Positions 8,657-18,076 are shown, numbered from the stretch's first letter. The stretch is 64,000 nt of DNA from Burkholderia sp. WSM2232 (GCF_000472545.1 NZ_AWZV01000004.1:1-64000); one strand, 5' to 3'. Translations and numbers: made by a program. Notes: generated by a model from the letters alone, not told the origin.

Positions 8657-9064
8657 ATGTTTCGACTGAAAACTACCGTGATCGCCACGCTCGTCGTTGC
8701 GCATGCCTTGACGGGCGCGGCGTACGCGGCAGCGCCGGAAGCCATTGTGACCCCGTTGATGACCAAGCCGCTCGACGACTATCCCGGCAAGGAAGCGTTG
8801 ATGATAAGCGTGACTTATCCGCCGGGTTCCGTCGATCCCGTGCATCGGCATCATGCCCATGCGTTCGTCTACGTGCTCGAGGGGTCAATCGTGATGCAGG
8901 TGAAGGGCGGCAAGGAAGTGACGCTGACGGCCGGGCAAACCTTCTATGAAGGTCCGAACGACGTGCACACGGTTGGGCGGAATGCAAGCCAGACCCAACC
9001 CGCGAAGTTCGTCGTGCTTCTACTGAAGGACAAGGGCGCGCCTGTCCTTGTTCCGGAGAAATAA
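8657..9064 (+). CDS. exported single-domain cupin
   Basis: The start is set by GGAGG 6 nt upstream. The 135-residue product has a Sec signal peptide with probable cleavage after AAYA (about residue 25). The mature part is one small beta-barrel cupin: motif 1 HRHHAHAFVYVLEG (metal ligands His-His...Glu position) and motif 2 with YEGPNDVHTVG (last His ligand). It is likely a periplasmic metal-binding cupin of unknown substrate. AhpD-like genes are often paired with such cupins in Burkholderia (general knowledge), which fits the spacing here. Confidence 0.87.
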   Translation: MFRLKTTVIATLVVAHALTGAAYAAAPEAIVTPLMTKPLDDYPGKEALMISVTYPPGSVDPVHRHHAHAFVYVLEGSIVMQVKGGKEVTLTAGQTFYEGPNDVHTVGRNASQTQPAKFVVLLLKDKGAPVLVPEK

Positions 9065-9160
9065 GCACGCTAATGCCGCGGCGCTCGGCAGTCACATGCG
9101 GCGGCAGCGGACGTGATGAAAAGACAATCACACGCTGCGGCCGCACCGGACGGTCTTGGA

Positions 9161-9661
9161 TCAATCGACAACCGTCACGATGTTGACGGTTCCTTGTCTT
9201 GCCATCTTTGCATAAGGGCACAAGCGCTCGGCAGTTCGAACCATCTCTTCGGCCACGGACCGGTCCACTCCTGGCATCCGCACTCGCAGATCGATGACTA
9301 GTGCATAGCCTCCATCCATGGGATCGCGGCCAAACGACACCTGTACCTCCACGACGGTTTCATCGATCTCCATGGCGGCGCGTTTTGCGAGCAGGTTCAG
9401 CGCTCCATGAAAGCACGCCGCAAAACCTGCCGCGAACAACTGCTCCGGGTTGGTCCCGTTACCAGGTCCGCCGAACTCTTTGGGCAGGCGCAGTTCCACG
9501 GAGAGATTTCCGTCGTCTGAGCGGGCCACGCCCGACGCGCGGCCATGTCCCGTTTGTCCACCGGAAACAGTGACTGTGGTTGTGTAAAGCGCATGAAAGT
9601 CCCGGCCGCGATATCTATCGAGGAGGGAAAGCGGGGGAGGCTGGAGGTCTTTGTCGTCCAT
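9161..9661 (-). CDS. ohr: organic hydroperoxide reductase (Ohr/OsmC family)
   Basis: The start at 9661 (MDDKDL) is preferred over upstream in-frame codons because the conserved domain begins soon after (ALYTTTVTVSGG). The 166-residue protein carries both peroxidatic and resolving cysteines of Ohr: Cys83 in GFAACFHGAL and Cys148 in LCPYAKM. It also has PKEFGGPG and GTNPEQLFAAG. Ohr reduces fatty-acid and other organic hydroperoxides at the expense of lipoylated dihydrolipoamide. The usual OhrR (MarR-type) repressor is absent. A divergent LysR gene lies 545 bp away instead. Confidence 0.93.
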   Translation of the reverse strand: MDDKDLQPPPLSLLDRYRGRDFHALYTTTVTVSGGQTGHGRASGVARSDDGNLSVELRLPKEFGGPGNGTNPEQLFAAGFAACFHGALNLLAKRAAMEIDETVVEVQVSFGRDPMDGGYALVIDLRVRMPGVDRSVAEEMVRTAERLCPYAKMARQGTVNIVTVVD

Positions 9662-10206
9662 ATGTATTCTCGATATCCGGTAACGTACGTTCCGTCTATC
9701 GGCCACTAATTGAGGGAAGCTTCTGGCCAAAGGCACCTGTGCCTGGCCTCGCGAATCGCGTCGCCGATAGCCGGATAATTCCGTGGAACGAACGATCGTA
9801 TGAACAGTGGCAACGGTGGGTTTGTACGCCCACTAGCGCCAGCTACCGGCGCAACTTCCGGCGCAACTACCGGGCGACGCCCCCATGGTAGATTAGGGCG
9901 GAGGCACGTGCTATAACCCGAACGGGAGACATGGTGTTTCCCGTCAAGCACCAATGAAGTACCGATCCAAATGATCGGACGAAAGCCCATGTATGTCAGC
10001 AGATCAGCGGCATTGCGGTGCAAGCGTCCGCTAATCGTACTGTGCATCAAACGTTCAGGACTATTGCATTCAAGGCAGTGACGCGCGTGACCGAGGCGCC
10101 GTCAATCGCCGGTGGGCAACGCCAGCGACAGTCGTTGCCTGCGCCGGAATGCATGCTGGCGGCCGGGCGACTCACGCCTTCATGTGTCGATAGTCGGGGG
10201 GCAGCA
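9662..10206. other. intergenic region between ohr and the divergent LysR gene
   Basis: The frame of the LysR gene stays open back to about 10018, but that part has no protein-like character. A short tandem repeat CCGGCGCAACT (9846-9856 and 9858-9868, 12-bp period) lies in the middle. No clear promoter or operator was recognised. Confidence 0.5.
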
Positions 10207-11232
10207 GTGGATCAAACAGAGACACCGCAACGAGGCATTCGCTCCGGCCTGCCAGACCATGCCGACGTTTTATCCACCGGTTTCGCGACGAGCTACGCGG
10301 GGATCATTGTTTTCATCGCGGTGGCCACGGAAGGCAGCTTCGCCAAGGCTGGTGAACGTCTGGGCGTTGGACGTTCGGCTGTCTGCCGTAATGTGCAGAA
10401 GCTCGAAACACAGTTAAGCACTCGCCTCTTTCTTCGAACGACCAGAACAACCAACCTGACGCAGGAAGGCGAGCGGTTCTTCGAGAACTGCAATCAGGGC
10501 GTGAGCCATCTTGTCGAGGCAATGAACGACATGCTCGATCTGCGCCAGGGCCCGCCTCGCGGTTTCCTTCGGGTCCGTTCGACGGTGGGGTTCGGTCGCA
10601 AGGTGGTGGGCCCGCTGCTGTTCAAGTTCTCCGAGGTCTATCCGGACATCTCCGTCGAATTGCTTCTGGAAGACCGACCCGTCGATTTCGCTGCGGAACG
10701 GATCGATGTGGCCTTTCGCGACGGGCTGATCGAGGACTCCAGCATCATTGCAAAGCAGTTGATCCCAATGCAGAGGGTACTCTGTGCATCACCCGCCTAT
10801 GTAGAGGAGCGGGGACTGCCGGCAACGCTCGAAGAACTCGCACAGCACGACTGTATCAACCTGAGGTTCAACGGCCGCGTCGCCGAGTGGGACTTCAAGG
10901 TCGATGGTCACGCGCGAAAGTACCTGCCGAACGCCCGATTGACTTTCAACGACCCGGAACTGGTATTGCAAGCGGTGCTGGAGGGCCGTGGAATTTCGCA
11001 GATGCCTGGGTATCAGATATGCGATTACATCGCCCGCAATGAACTCGTTGCGGCACTGAGGCGCCATGTGCCGGACGATCGAGGTCATTACCTTTGCTAT
11101 CTGTGCCGACAGAACCTGCCGTCACGCATTCGTGTGTTCGTCGATTTCATGACGGACGAGATTCGGGCGCTCAATCAACCCTGTCTCGGCGAATTCAATG
11201 CGGGCCACCTGGAAACCGGGCGTCAGGCGTGA
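10207..11232 (+). CDS. LysR-family transcriptional regulator
   Basis: The GTG at 10207 is chosen because the upstream in-frame extension (from 10018) has no protein-like character and a G-rich site precedes it. This gives 341 residues. The winged helix-turn-helix is clear (ATEGSFAKAGERLGVGRSAV, then RNVQKLETQLSTRLFLRTTR), followed by a LysR substrate domain (VVGPLLFKFSEVYPDISVEL; DVAFRDGLIEDSS; the C-terminal dipping motif VLEGRGISQMPGYQ). It resembles the CrgA/DsdC-like LysR group that controls neighbouring oxidoreductases. The divergent neighbour is ohr. Whether it regulates ohr is untested. The inducer is unknown. Confidence 0.88.
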   Translation: MDQTETPQRGIRSGLPDHADVLSTGFATSYAGIIVFIAVATEGSFAKAGERLGVGRSAVCRNVQKLETQLSTRLFLRTTRTTNLTQEGERFFENCNQGVSHLVEAMNDMLDLRQGPPRGFLRVRSTVGFGRKVVGPLLFKFSEVYPDISVELLLEDRPVDFAAERIDVAFRDGLIEDSSIIAKQLIPMQRVLCASPAYVEERGLPATLEELAQHDCINLRFNGRVAEWDFKVDGHARKYLPNARLTFNDPELVLQAVLEGRGISQMPGYQICDYIARNELVAALRRHVPDDRGHYLCYLCRQNLPSRIRVFVDFMTDEIRALNQPCLGEFNAGHLETGRQA

Positions 11233-11470
11233 GGCTACCTCATTAGCGCCAGAAATGACGCGATCAGCTGCCCGGGACGATTCGCGCGCTCGCATCAGCC
11301 GTCATGCTGATGGCGTGTTTCGGTTGTCACAGCCATTGGTGCCTGCGCGGCAACATTGAGTGTTTCGACGCGTGTCTACCGGAGTGGAGCTTGCGCGCCT
11401 ACCATTTGATCATGGCTTCGGGATCAATGTATTGAGTCCAGGATCGCTGGGGTCGTTAGTGGAGGGCATC

Positions 11471-11572
11471 ATGATTCCTCTCGGACCTCTGACGGTGTTT
11501 TTCTGCTGGATCATGCTGTCCGCGGTGAGTATCGGCCTCGCGATTGCGGTTTCGTTCAGCGGTATTTTCTGA
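11471..11572 (+). CDS. possible 33-residue single-span membrane peptide
   Basis: A very good ribosome site (GGAGGG, 4 nt before the ATG) leads a 33-codon frame whose product is almost entirely one hydrophobic helix (PLGPLTVFFCWIMLSAVSIG). It could be a genuine small membrane protein or the remnant of a larger transporter. It lies alone, 240 bp after the LysR gene. Confidence 0.4.
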   Translation: MIPLGPLTVFFCWIMLSAVSIGLAIAVSFSGIF

Positions 11573-11831
11573 CGCCGGACATCGCCTCGCACATCGCGCA
11601 GGTGATCGTCGCGGGAATGCCGGTGTCGTCACCGGATACCCGGACTGAGCGATCTCTTCTCGCGGCACTGCCACGAATGCAGCATGTCCACGATTTGCGC
11701 CAACACCTTCGGTTCAATCGCACGCTCGTGCGCAAAACCGCTTATATGTTGCTGACGGCGACGCTCGCCACGCCGCTCGCCGCGCTCGCGCCTGGAGCGC
11801 CAAACCCGGCCTGGTCGACCCGAACAGCATG
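11573..11831. other. region without a supported gene, possibly degenerate coding sequence
   Basis: One plus-strand frame reads ...SLLAALPRMQHVHDLR..., faintly like the C-terminal domain of cation diffusion facilitators (LPGVxxVHDLH), but it has no start, no membrane domain and soon loses protein character. It may be a decayed gene. Confidence 0.3.
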
Positions 11832-12746
11832 CTACGCACCGGCCGCGTTCGCCTGCTCGTCACGCGCATACTGCGTGGGCGGCCTTCCCACATGCCGCGT
11901 GAACGCGACGCTGAAGGTGCTGGCGGAACTGTAGCCGACGCGCTCTGCAATCTCGGCGACGCGGCCCTGGTTGCGACGCAGCAGATCTTTTGCAAGTGCC
12001 ATGCGCCAGGTGAGCAGATATGCCATTGGCGCCACGCCAACCGCGCGGCTGAAACGTTCGAAAAACGTCGAGCGTGAAAGCGCCGCTTGCTTCGCGAGCT
12101 CAGGGACCGTCCACGCGTGCATCGGCCGTTCGTGCATGACGCGGATCGCTGCCGCAAGGCGGCTATCGGCCAGGCCGCGCACGAGCCCCGGCGACGCGTT
12201 CGTCCCGGCCGCGGACCTCAGTGCCTCGATCAGCAGCACTTCCAGCAGTCGCGACAGCACGACCTCGCGCGCGGGCCGCTCTTCGCGCCATTCTTCCCGT
12301 ACGAGGCCGACGAGCGTGATGAGCCGCGGCTCGCCGCGGACATGCACGAACTGCGGCAGCAGCGATACGAGCAGCGCGGCGTCCGGCGAACCGAAGCTGC
12401 AGTGCCCCGCCATCATGCGCGAGTCGATCAGGTTGTTCGAGGCGCCGATCTGGAATTCGCCGTTGCCGAGCGCTACGGGCGTCGACGTCTCGCTACCTGG
12501 CGGCGGCGCGAGGCTCGATATGCAGACGTCGTGCGCTGCGGGAACCAGCAGGAAGTCGCCCGAGCGCAGCTCGAACGGATTGTGAGCGTCGATGGTGATG
12601 CGGCAGCCGCCGTCCAGCACCACGCAGTAAAGCGGCTGGCCGGTATCCGAGCGGCGGATGCGCCACGGGCTCGCGCCGAGCACGAGTTTGGAATAGCGCG
12701 CGCTCGGCTGCAGCAGCGTGACGACCTCGGCCAATGGATCGATCAT
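11832..12746 (-). CDS. AraC-family transcriptional regulator with cupin sensor domain
   Basis: The ATG at 12746 has AGGAG 8 nt upstream and yields 304 residues. The N-terminal half is a cupin-type sensor (YCVVLDGGCRITID, RSGDFLLVPAAH) of the AraC subgroup next to dehydrogenase or SDR genes. The C-terminal half has two AraC helix-turn-helix motifs (WTVPELAKQAALSRSTFFERF and VAEIAERVGYSSASTFSVAF). It is transcribed away from an SDR gene with 102 bp between starts, so the SDR is its probable target. No effector can be inferred. Its C-terminus (QYARDEQANAAGA) is intact. Confidence 0.92.
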   Translation of the reverse strand: MIDPLAEVVTLLQPSARYSKLVLGASPWRIRRSDTGQPLYCVVLDGGCRITIDAHNPFELRSGDFLLVPAAHDVCISSLAPPPGSETSTPVALGNGEFQIGASNNLIDSRMMAGHCSFGSPDAALLVSLLPQFVHVRGEPRLITLVGLVREEWREERPAREVVLSRLLEVLLIEALRSAAGTNASPGLVRGLADSRLAAAIRVMHERPMHAWTVPELAKQAALSRSTFFERFSRAVGVAPMAYLLTWRMALAKDLLRRNQGRVAEIAERVGYSSASTFSVAFTRHVGRPPTQYARDEQANAAGA

Positions 12747-12848
12747 TGCCGGACTCCTGCAAATGAAATCTGGATTGCTGATTGTAGTCAGTGCGGGCGC
12801 TGCCATCTATCGTAGCGGCATGTACAAACCACCCCAACAGGAGTTTTC

Positions 12849-13601
12849 ATGCCGACCATACTGATCACCGGCTGTTCTTCCGGCTTTGGCCTCGAGATCG
12901 CCCGCTATTTTCTCGCCCGTGACTGGAATGTCGTCGCGACGATGCGCACACCGCGCGCGGACGTACTGCCGCCGTCGCCCCGCCTGCGCGTGCTGGCCCT
13001 CGACGTCACGGATAGCGAAAGCATCCGCCGCGCCCTCGAGGATGTAGGGCCGCTCGACGTCCTCGTCAACAATGCGGGCTTTGGCCTCGCCGCCCCGTCC
13101 GAGTTGACCCCTCTCGCCGCGGTGCGCGAGGTCTTCGAGACCAACACGTTCGGCACGATCGCGGTGACGCAGGCGGTGTTGCCGCAGTTCCGTCAGCGCG
13201 GGGCCGGCGTGGTCGTGAACGTCACGTCGAGCGTGACCCTGAAGGCTTTGCCCCTGATTGCCGCGTACAGCGCGAGCAAGGCGGCGGTGAATGCGTATAC
13301 GGAATCGACAGCCGCAGAGTTGGCGCCGTTCGGCGTGCGGCTTTGTCTCGTGCTGCCGGGCCGTTCGCCTGAAAGCCGTTTTCGCGAGAATGCGCAGAGG
13401 CACGGTCTCGAGCACGAGGCGTATGCCGATCTCGTCAACCAGGTGCTGACGAGCTTCGCGGATACGGCCTCGCCGATCACCCACCCGCAGGACGTTGCCG
13501 AGGCGGTGTGGCGCGCGGCGACTGATCCGTCTTCGCCGATGCGTATTCCGGCCGGCGCCGACGCCGAGGCGTGGGCCGCCGAAGCAACTCGCTTGCGTTG
13601 A
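12849..13601 (+). CDS. classical short-chain dehydrogenase/reductase (SDR)
   Basis: This 250-residue protein starts 7 nt after CAGGAG. It has the nucleotide-binding TGCSSGFG (residues 7-14), an Asp after strand 3 (LDVTD), NNAG (about 76-79), catalytic Ser in VTSSVT and the active-site YSASK. Arg in the strand-2 region (MRTPRAD) suggests NADP preference. It is read divergently from the AraC regulator, a common arrangement in Burkholderiaceae, and is the likely regulated gene. The substrate is unknown. The family covers small carbonyl and alcohol compounds. Confidence 0.9.
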   Translation: MPTILITGCSSGFGLEIARYFLARDWNVVATMRTPRADVLPPSPRLRVLALDVTDSESIRRALEDVGPLDVLVNNAGFGLAAPSELTPLAAVREVFETNTFGTIAVTQAVLPQFRQRGAGVVVNVTSSVTLKALPLIAAYSASKAAVNAYTESTAAELAPFGVRLCLVLPGRSPESRFRENAQRHGLEHEAYADLVNQVLTSFADTASPITHPQDVAEAVWRAATDPSSPMRIPAGADAEAWAAEATRLR

Positions 13602-13685
13602 CCATGTGCGGGCGCGATGGCCGTCAGGCCGCCAGCACGTTGCAAGACCGGCTAGCGGCCCGTGCCGTGCCCGATCACACCTGCA

Positions 13686-14531
13686 TCAATCCGATGCCGC
13701 ACTGGTACCGCGAGCCGCTGTGTCGCGGGGCGTCGCTGTAAGTGGCGCGTTGTCGAGGTCCGCAGTCTCGACGACGACGCGTTCCAACGCCCGGAAAGGA
13801 GCGAGGCGCGCCTCATCCGCGACGCTCGACGTGATGAGCCGCCAGTCGCGCTCGAGCGGCGTCCAGTGCTGCTGCCGCGAGCGGCCGAGCTTGTCGGCGT
13901 CGGCCAGTACGATGACTTGCGCCGCGCGCCGGATGATGCAGTCTTTCAGATAAGCCTGCTGCGCGCTCGCCTCGCACAGCCCGAACTCGGCTACAACGCC
14001 GTCGGCGCCGAGGAACGCCTTGTCCACGCTCAGACGGCTCAGCGCGAGTTCGGCGAGCGGCCCGAGTGTGCTCATGCTCGAATTGCGCAGGTCGCCGCCG
14101 ATCAACGTCAAGTGCACGCCCGGCGCGTTCGCAAGCGTCATCACCGCAAGCAGGTTGTTGGTGACCACATGTAGATCGACCCGCGAGCCGAGATGCCGCG
14201 CGAGCGCGGCGCAGGTCGTGCCGCCGTCGAGCAGCACCGTATCGCCGTCGTGGACGTGCGCGGCAGCCGCGCGCGCAATGGCTTCCTTCTGTTCGCGCTG
14301 CGTGGCCTTGCGTTCTTCGAGCGACGCCTCCGGTTCATGCGAGCCGATCAGTGCGGTCGCGCCGCCATAAGTGCGTACCAGACGACGCTGGTTCGCGAGC
14401 GTGGTGAGGTCGCGCCGCACCGTTGCCTCGGAGACGCCGAGCGCGGCGCTGAGTTGTTCGACGTTGGCGTCGCCGGTCAGAACGAGATCGAGAATCGCGC
14501 GATGGCGCTCGGACGCTTTCATGGCTGTCAT
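13686..14531 (-). CDS. DeoR-family repressor of the four-carbon acid operon
   Basis: Starts at 14531 or 14522 are both possible. Neither has a clear ribosome site, and the family usually begins with M-K-x-x-x-R. The longer form has 281 residues. The N-terminus has the DeoR winged helix (RHRAILDLVLTG, VEQLSAALGVSEATVRRDL, RLVRTYGGA). The C-terminal sensor is the phosphosugar-binding DeoRC fold (DTVLLDGGTTC, VVTNNL, LIGGDLR, DKAFLGADG, LADADKLGR). It is the last gene of the operon kdgT-dtnK-pdxA2-deoR. DeoR proteins usually sense a phosphorylated pathway intermediate, here plausibly D-threonate 4-phosphate or DHAP. Its operator candidate is the triple motif upstream of kdgT. Confidence 0.9.
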   Translation of the reverse strand: MTAMKASERHRAILDLVLTGDANVEQLSAALGVSEATVRRDLTTLANQRRLVRTYGGATALIGSHEPEASLEERKATQREQKEAIARAAAAHVHDGDTVLLDGGTTCAALARHLGSRVDLHVVTNNLLAVMTLANAPGVHLTLIGGDLRNSSMSTLGPLAELALSRLSVDKAFLGADGVVAEFGLCEASAQQAYLKDCIIRRAAQVIVLADADKLGRSRQQHWTPLERDWRLITSSVADEARLAPFRALERVVVETADLDNAPLTATPRDTAARGTSAASD

Positions 14532-14599
14532 CTGCAATAAAGAGGCTGCCGATGTTACACCACGGCCCGCGCGCCACCCGTCGCGTTCATCGCGCGCGT

Positions 14600-15601
14600 T
14601 CAGCCGCGCCGCGTGGCGAGTTCGGCGCCCTGGCGCAGTGCCTCGAGCAGGCTGCGCTCGTCGGCAATGCCTTTGCCGGCGATGTCGAATGCAGTGCCGT
14701 GATCGACGGACGTGCGGATCACTTCGAGGCCCACGGTCACATTCACACCAGCTTCGAGACCGAGCACCTTCACAGGACCGTGGCCCTGGTCGTGATACAT
14801 CGCGACCACGAGGTCGAAGTCGCCGCGGCCCGCGCGGAAAAACAGCGTGTCGGCAGGCAGCGGGCCGGTTACGTCCAGTCCGCGCTCCTGCAGCACCTTC
14901 ACCGCCGGAACGATCTTCTCTTCTTCCTCGCCGTAGCCGAACAGGCCGTTTTCGCCGGCGTGCGGATTGATGCCGCACACGCCGATGCGCGGCTTCGCAA
15001 TGCCGGCCTTCACCAGCGTCGCGTTGCCGCGCTCGATCGTGCGCTGGACCAGCCCCGGCTCGATCTTGCGGATCGCGTCGATGATGCCGATGTGCGTGGT
15101 CACATGAATCACGCGTAGTTGCGGCGCGACCAGCATCATCGACACTTCGTCGACGCCCGTCAGGTACGCAAGCATTTCCGTGTGGCCGGGAAACTTGTGG
15201 CCGCCCGCGTGCAGCGCTTCCTTGTTCAGCGGCGCGGTGCAGATCGCGTCGATCTGCTTCGCCTCGGCGAGTTCGACGGCGCGCGCGATGAACTGATAAG
15301 CGGCGTCGCCCGCGACTGCCGACAACTGGCCGAACGGCAGATCGTCGGGAATCAGGTCGAGGTCGATGCAGTCGATCGTGCCCGGCTCGTAGCGCGCTTC
15401 GGCCGCTGTCTTGATGCGGCGGATCTTCGCCGCGCCGCCCACGATCTGATTCGCGCGTTCAAGCCGGCGCGCATCGCCGATCACCAGCGGACGACACTGC
15501 TGGTAGACGATGTCGTGCGCGAGGCTCTTGACGACGATCTCCGGGCCGACGCCCGCTGCGTCGCCCATCGTGATGCCGATTACGGGGAGGTAGTTGCTCA
15601 T
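14600..15601 (-). CDS. pdxA2: PdxA2-type 4-phospho-D-threonate dehydrogenase (decarboxylating)
   Basis: This 333-residue protein belongs to the PdxA family: GITMGDAAGVGPEI at the N-terminus, FPGHTEMLA, TTHIGI, INPHAGENG and MYHDQGHGPVK (metal-binding His residues), and RTSVDHGTAFDIAGKG at the end. Linked to a DUF1537 kinase rather than to pyridoxine genes, it fits PdxA2, which oxidises and decarboxylates D-threonate 4-phosphate (or the erythronate isomer) with NAD to dihydroxyacetone phosphate and CO2. The kinase gene ends 62 bp upstream and the DeoR gene starts 68 bp downstream, all on one strand. Proline of the canonical MGDPAG is Ala here, which is common in PdxA2 proteins (general knowledge). 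Confidence 0.9.
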   Translation of the reverse strand: MSNYLPVIGITMGDAAGVGPEIVVKSLAHDIVYQQCRPLVIGDARRLERANQIVGGAAKIRRIKTAAEARYEPGTIDCIDLDLIPDDLPFGQLSAVAGDAAYQFIARAVELAEAKQIDAICTAPLNKEALHAGGHKFPGHTEMLAYLTGVDEVSMMLVAPQLRVIHVTTHIGIIDAIRKIEPGLVQRTIERGNATLVKAGIAKPRIGVCGINPHAGENGLFGYGEEEEKIVPAVKVLQERGLDVTGPLPADTLFFRAGRGDFDLVVAMYHDQGHGPVKVLGLEAGVNVTVGLEVIRTSVDHGTAFDIAGKGIADERSLLEALRQGAELATRRG

Positions 15602-15663
15602 GATGTTTTGCGTGGTCCTTTGTGTCTGGCTGTGCTGCCCACCTGATCGCGCCGACGCGGCGA

Positions 15664-16974
15664 TCAGGCTCGATCGTGTAAGCCGGTTGTTCCGGATAAC
15701 GCTGCCGGCGTTTCATGCAGATAACGCCATGCGGCGAAGAGCGCGTGATCGGTGCCGAAGGCGCCTGCCTTCGTGACGATACGCAAATGCGTCTGCGCGG
15801 CGTTCGCTTCGACGGGCTTGCCGACGGCCACGCCCGCTTCAATTTCCGCGATCAGTTCGACGCTGCGGATGCCGACGGTGCTCAGCATTGCACGCGCGGT
15901 TTCGCCGCCCGTGGCAATCAGACCGCCGAGCGTCGCGAAGTGCGGCTTGACGAGCGCCGCAAGCGCCGCCGACAACATTGCGCCTTCGGCCGCGTCGAAT
16001 GCGTTGTCACGGCCAATGCGCAGCAGCAGATCCGCGCGTGTGCCGAGCGCCGCGCCGATGCGCGCCTGCCATGCCGGCCAGTCCGCATGATGCTCGCGCT
16101 CTCGCAGCACGGCGGGTGGCACGGTCAGTTCCGCCATGCCCGCGCGCTCGCGCAGCATTGCGCACTGCCGCTCCGACACCGCCGACAGACTGCCGACCAG
16201 CACCAGCACGGGCGCCTGGTCGTGCCGGGGCTGCGAGGGGTAACTGGCTTTTTGCGGGGCGCGCGCTTTGCTAGCACCCGCTCCGAATAAGCCTTCAAGG
16301 CTCGCGATCTCGCGCGCGAGGCCGCCAGAGCCGACCCAGAACAAGTCCTCGTCCATCTGCGTGGTGGCCTGCGCGAGCGTCAGCAGGTCGTGCCCTGTCT
16401 CGGCATCGACTACCAGCGCCTGCGTGCCGCTACCTGCCACCGCCGCAATCCGTGCGATGAGCGCGTCGCCGCCTTCGCGCAACGCATCGACGTCGAGCTG
16501 CGCAGTGGAGAGGCCGGCTTGCGCGAGCATCGCATGAAGGTCGGCTGAGCGGCCCGCGTTTTCGAGCTTCCACGTATCGGTCGCTTCCAGCGGTTCACCC
16601 TGCACGAACACGCGGCCGCTGCGCAGCGTGCGGCCGGTCGCCGGGAACGCAGGGGCGACGATCGCAAGACCGGCGAGCGGCTGCAGGGCAGCGACTTCGG
16701 CAGCCCAGTTGCCGCGCAACGTGGAGTCGATTTTCTTGTACAGACGCCGGCCCGGCGCACGCAAGGCTTGCCAGGCCGCGGCAGTGCGCTGAGCGGCATC
16801 GGCGGGTGCGAGACGGCGAGTGTCGGTGTCGGCGGCAATCACGTCGGCCGTCGGTTCGTCGAGCCCATGTGCTGGTACCTCGAGCGTGACGACCGTGCGG
16901 TGTCCGGCGCTCGCGAAACCGATCGCGCAGTCTGCGGCGCCCGACAGATCGTCGGCGATGATCAGCATGCTCAT
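15664..16974 (-). CDS. dtnK: four-carbon acid sugar kinase (DUF1537, DtnK-type)
   Basis: The ATG at 16974 overlaps the stop of kdgT (ATGA), indicating translational coupling. The 436-residue protein begins with the DUF1537 N-terminal signature [18 protein letters not shown] and has [22 protein letters not shown], then the C-terminal nucleotide domain with [25 protein letters not shown] and the terminal [13 protein letters not shown]. Kinases of this family phosphorylate D-threonate, D- or L-erythronate, L-threonate or 3-oxo derivatives at O4. The partner PdxA2 points to D-threonate (DtnK) as in Cupriavidus and Salmonella. D-erythronate cannot be excluded from sequence alone. Confidence 0.9.
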   Translation of the reverse strand: MSMLIIADDLSGAADCAIGFASAGHRTVVTLEVPAHGLDEPTADVIAADTDTRRLAPADAAQRTAAAWQALRAPGRRLYKKIDSTLRGNWAAEVAALQPLAGLAIVAPAFPATGRTLRSGRVFVQGEPLEATDTWKLENAGRSADLHAMLAQAGLSTAQLDVDALREGGDALIARIAAVAGSGTQALVVDAETGHDLLTLAQATTQMDEDLFWVGSGGLAREIASLEGLFGAGASKARAPQKASYPSQPRHDQAPVLVLVGSLSAVSERQCAMLRERAGMAELTVPPAVLREREHHADWPAWQARIGAALGTRADLLLRIGRDNAFDAAEGAMLSAALAALVKPHFATLGGLIATGGETARAMLSTVGIRSVELIAEIEAGVAVGKPVEANAAQTHLRIVTKAGAFGTDHALFAAWRYLHETPAALSGTTGLHDRA

Positions 16975-17951
16975 CGCGCCAGTTCCGCTGCTTCGCGGCG
17001 TACCTGCACGCGTTTGGCGACCGCTGCCGTGAGCAGCGGCGAGAGGATCGCGGTGACCACCACGCAGGAGGCGACGAGCAGCGTCGCGCTTTTCGCCGCT
17101 TCCGCGTAGACCGGGTTCGCCGCGGCGATCAATGCCGGCACGGCGGCTGCATTGCCTGCGGTATTCGCTGCGGCGGCGCCCGCCACTCCGGTGCCGCCCG
17201 TCAGGCGGTCGGCGAAATAAAGGGGAATGCCGGTCACGATCACGACGGCGATACCGAGTCCGATGCCGAGAATGCCGGCCTGCCACACCTTGTGCAGATC
17301 GAGACTCGCGCCGAGCGCCAGCGCGAAGAACGGAATCATCACCGGTACGGCTTTGCCGAGGAACGCGCGCATTTCGCGGTCCAGGTTGCCGAGCAGCATG
17401 CCGAACACCAGCGGCAAAATGCTGCCGACCAGCGTGGGCCACGGAAAGGCGGACAGACCAGCGACGCCCAGCGTGACCATGGTCAGGAACGGGCCCGATT
17501 CGAGCGACATGATGGTGTAGGCGCCGACATCTTCCGAGCGGCCGTACTGGCCCATCAACGCCATGTACAGCCCGCCGTTGGTGTCGTTCATTGCCGCCAC
17601 GACAGCGAGGGTCGACAGGCCGGCAAAGAGTCCCGACGAAATCGGCTGCTCCCCGAGGAAGTGTCCGAGTATGACGCCCACCACAATGGCCGCGCCCACC
17701 TTGGTGGCGAACAACGCGCCGCCCTTTTTCAGAAGATACGGCGTTGCCTTGACGTCGATGCTTGCGCCCATGCAGACGTAGAACACGGCAAGGATCGGCA
17801 GCGCCCCGGTGAACAGCGCATTGGTGAAAGAGCCGAAGAACTTCGGCATGCCGGGCAGGAAGGTTGCCACGAGCGCGCCTAACAGCAGCGGGACGATCAT
17901 CATGCCGCCGGGTACGCGTTCAATGCCGCGCTTGATATGTATTTGGGCCAT
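16971..17951 (-). CDS. kdgT: KdgT-like aldonate/2-keto-3-deoxygluconate permease
   Basis: The ATG at 17951 is chosen over earlier in-frame codons because GGAGAC lies just upstream. It gives 326 residues, the usual KdgT length (E. coli about 327). About ten hydrophobic segments are visible, with KdgT hallmarks: the start [42 protein letters not shown], and the late TAGNAAAVP. It is an inner-membrane proton-coupled importer for acid sugars. As the first gene of a dtnK-pdxA2 operon its cargo is probably the four-carbon acid rather than ketodeoxygluconate. The three repeated motifs upstream indicate control by the operon's DeoR protein. Confidence 0.9.
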   Translation of the reverse strand: MAQIHIKRGIERVPGGMMIVPLLLGALVATFLPGMPKFFGSFTNALFTGALPILAVFYVCMGASIDVKATPYLLKKGGALFATKVGAAIVVGVILGHFLGEQPISSGLFAGLSTLAVVAAMNDTNGGLYMALMGQYGRSEDVGAYTIMSLESGPFLTMVTLGVAGLSAFPWPTLVGSILPLVFGMLLGNLDREMRAFLGKAVPVMIPFFALALGASLDLHKVWQAGILGIGLGIAVVIVTGIPLYFADRLTGGTGVAGAAAANTAGNAAAVPALIAAANPVYAEAAKSATLLVASCVVVTAILSPLLTAAVAKRVQVRREAAELAR

Positions 17952-17976
17952 GCCAGTCTCCATGTCTGATCGGACC

Positions 17977-18076
17977 TTGATTGAATCGGTCACTGATTTG
18001 ATTGAAACGATCATGAACAAGTGTACTTTGTCGGGTCGGTTTGCGCAAATCGCTCAAAAATTTGATTGATGTGATC
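17977..18076 (-). promoter_or_regulatory. three-copy 15-bp operator-like motif upstream of kdgT
   Basis: The plus-strand motif TTGATTGA-WNY-GRTC occurs at 17977-17991, 17998-18012 and 18062-18076. The first two are exactly 21 bp apart (two helical turns) and the third lies 64 bp further, about six turns. All lie between the kdgT start and 125 bp upstream of it. DeoR-family repressors commonly bind spaced direct repeats and loop DNA, and the operon ends with a DeoR gene, so this is the probable operator (inference). Confidence 0.75.

Noticed and set aside
11602..11934. Cation-efflux (CDF) C-terminal domain remnant
   Set aside because: Only LPRMQHVHDLR resembles the family. There is no start, no membrane part, and the similarity is too short to claim.
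14600..15601. PdxA as a vitamin B6 biosynthesis gene
   Set aside because: Placed between a DUF1537 kinase and a DeoR regulator with an acid-sugar permease, and no pdx genes nearby. PdxA2 fits better.
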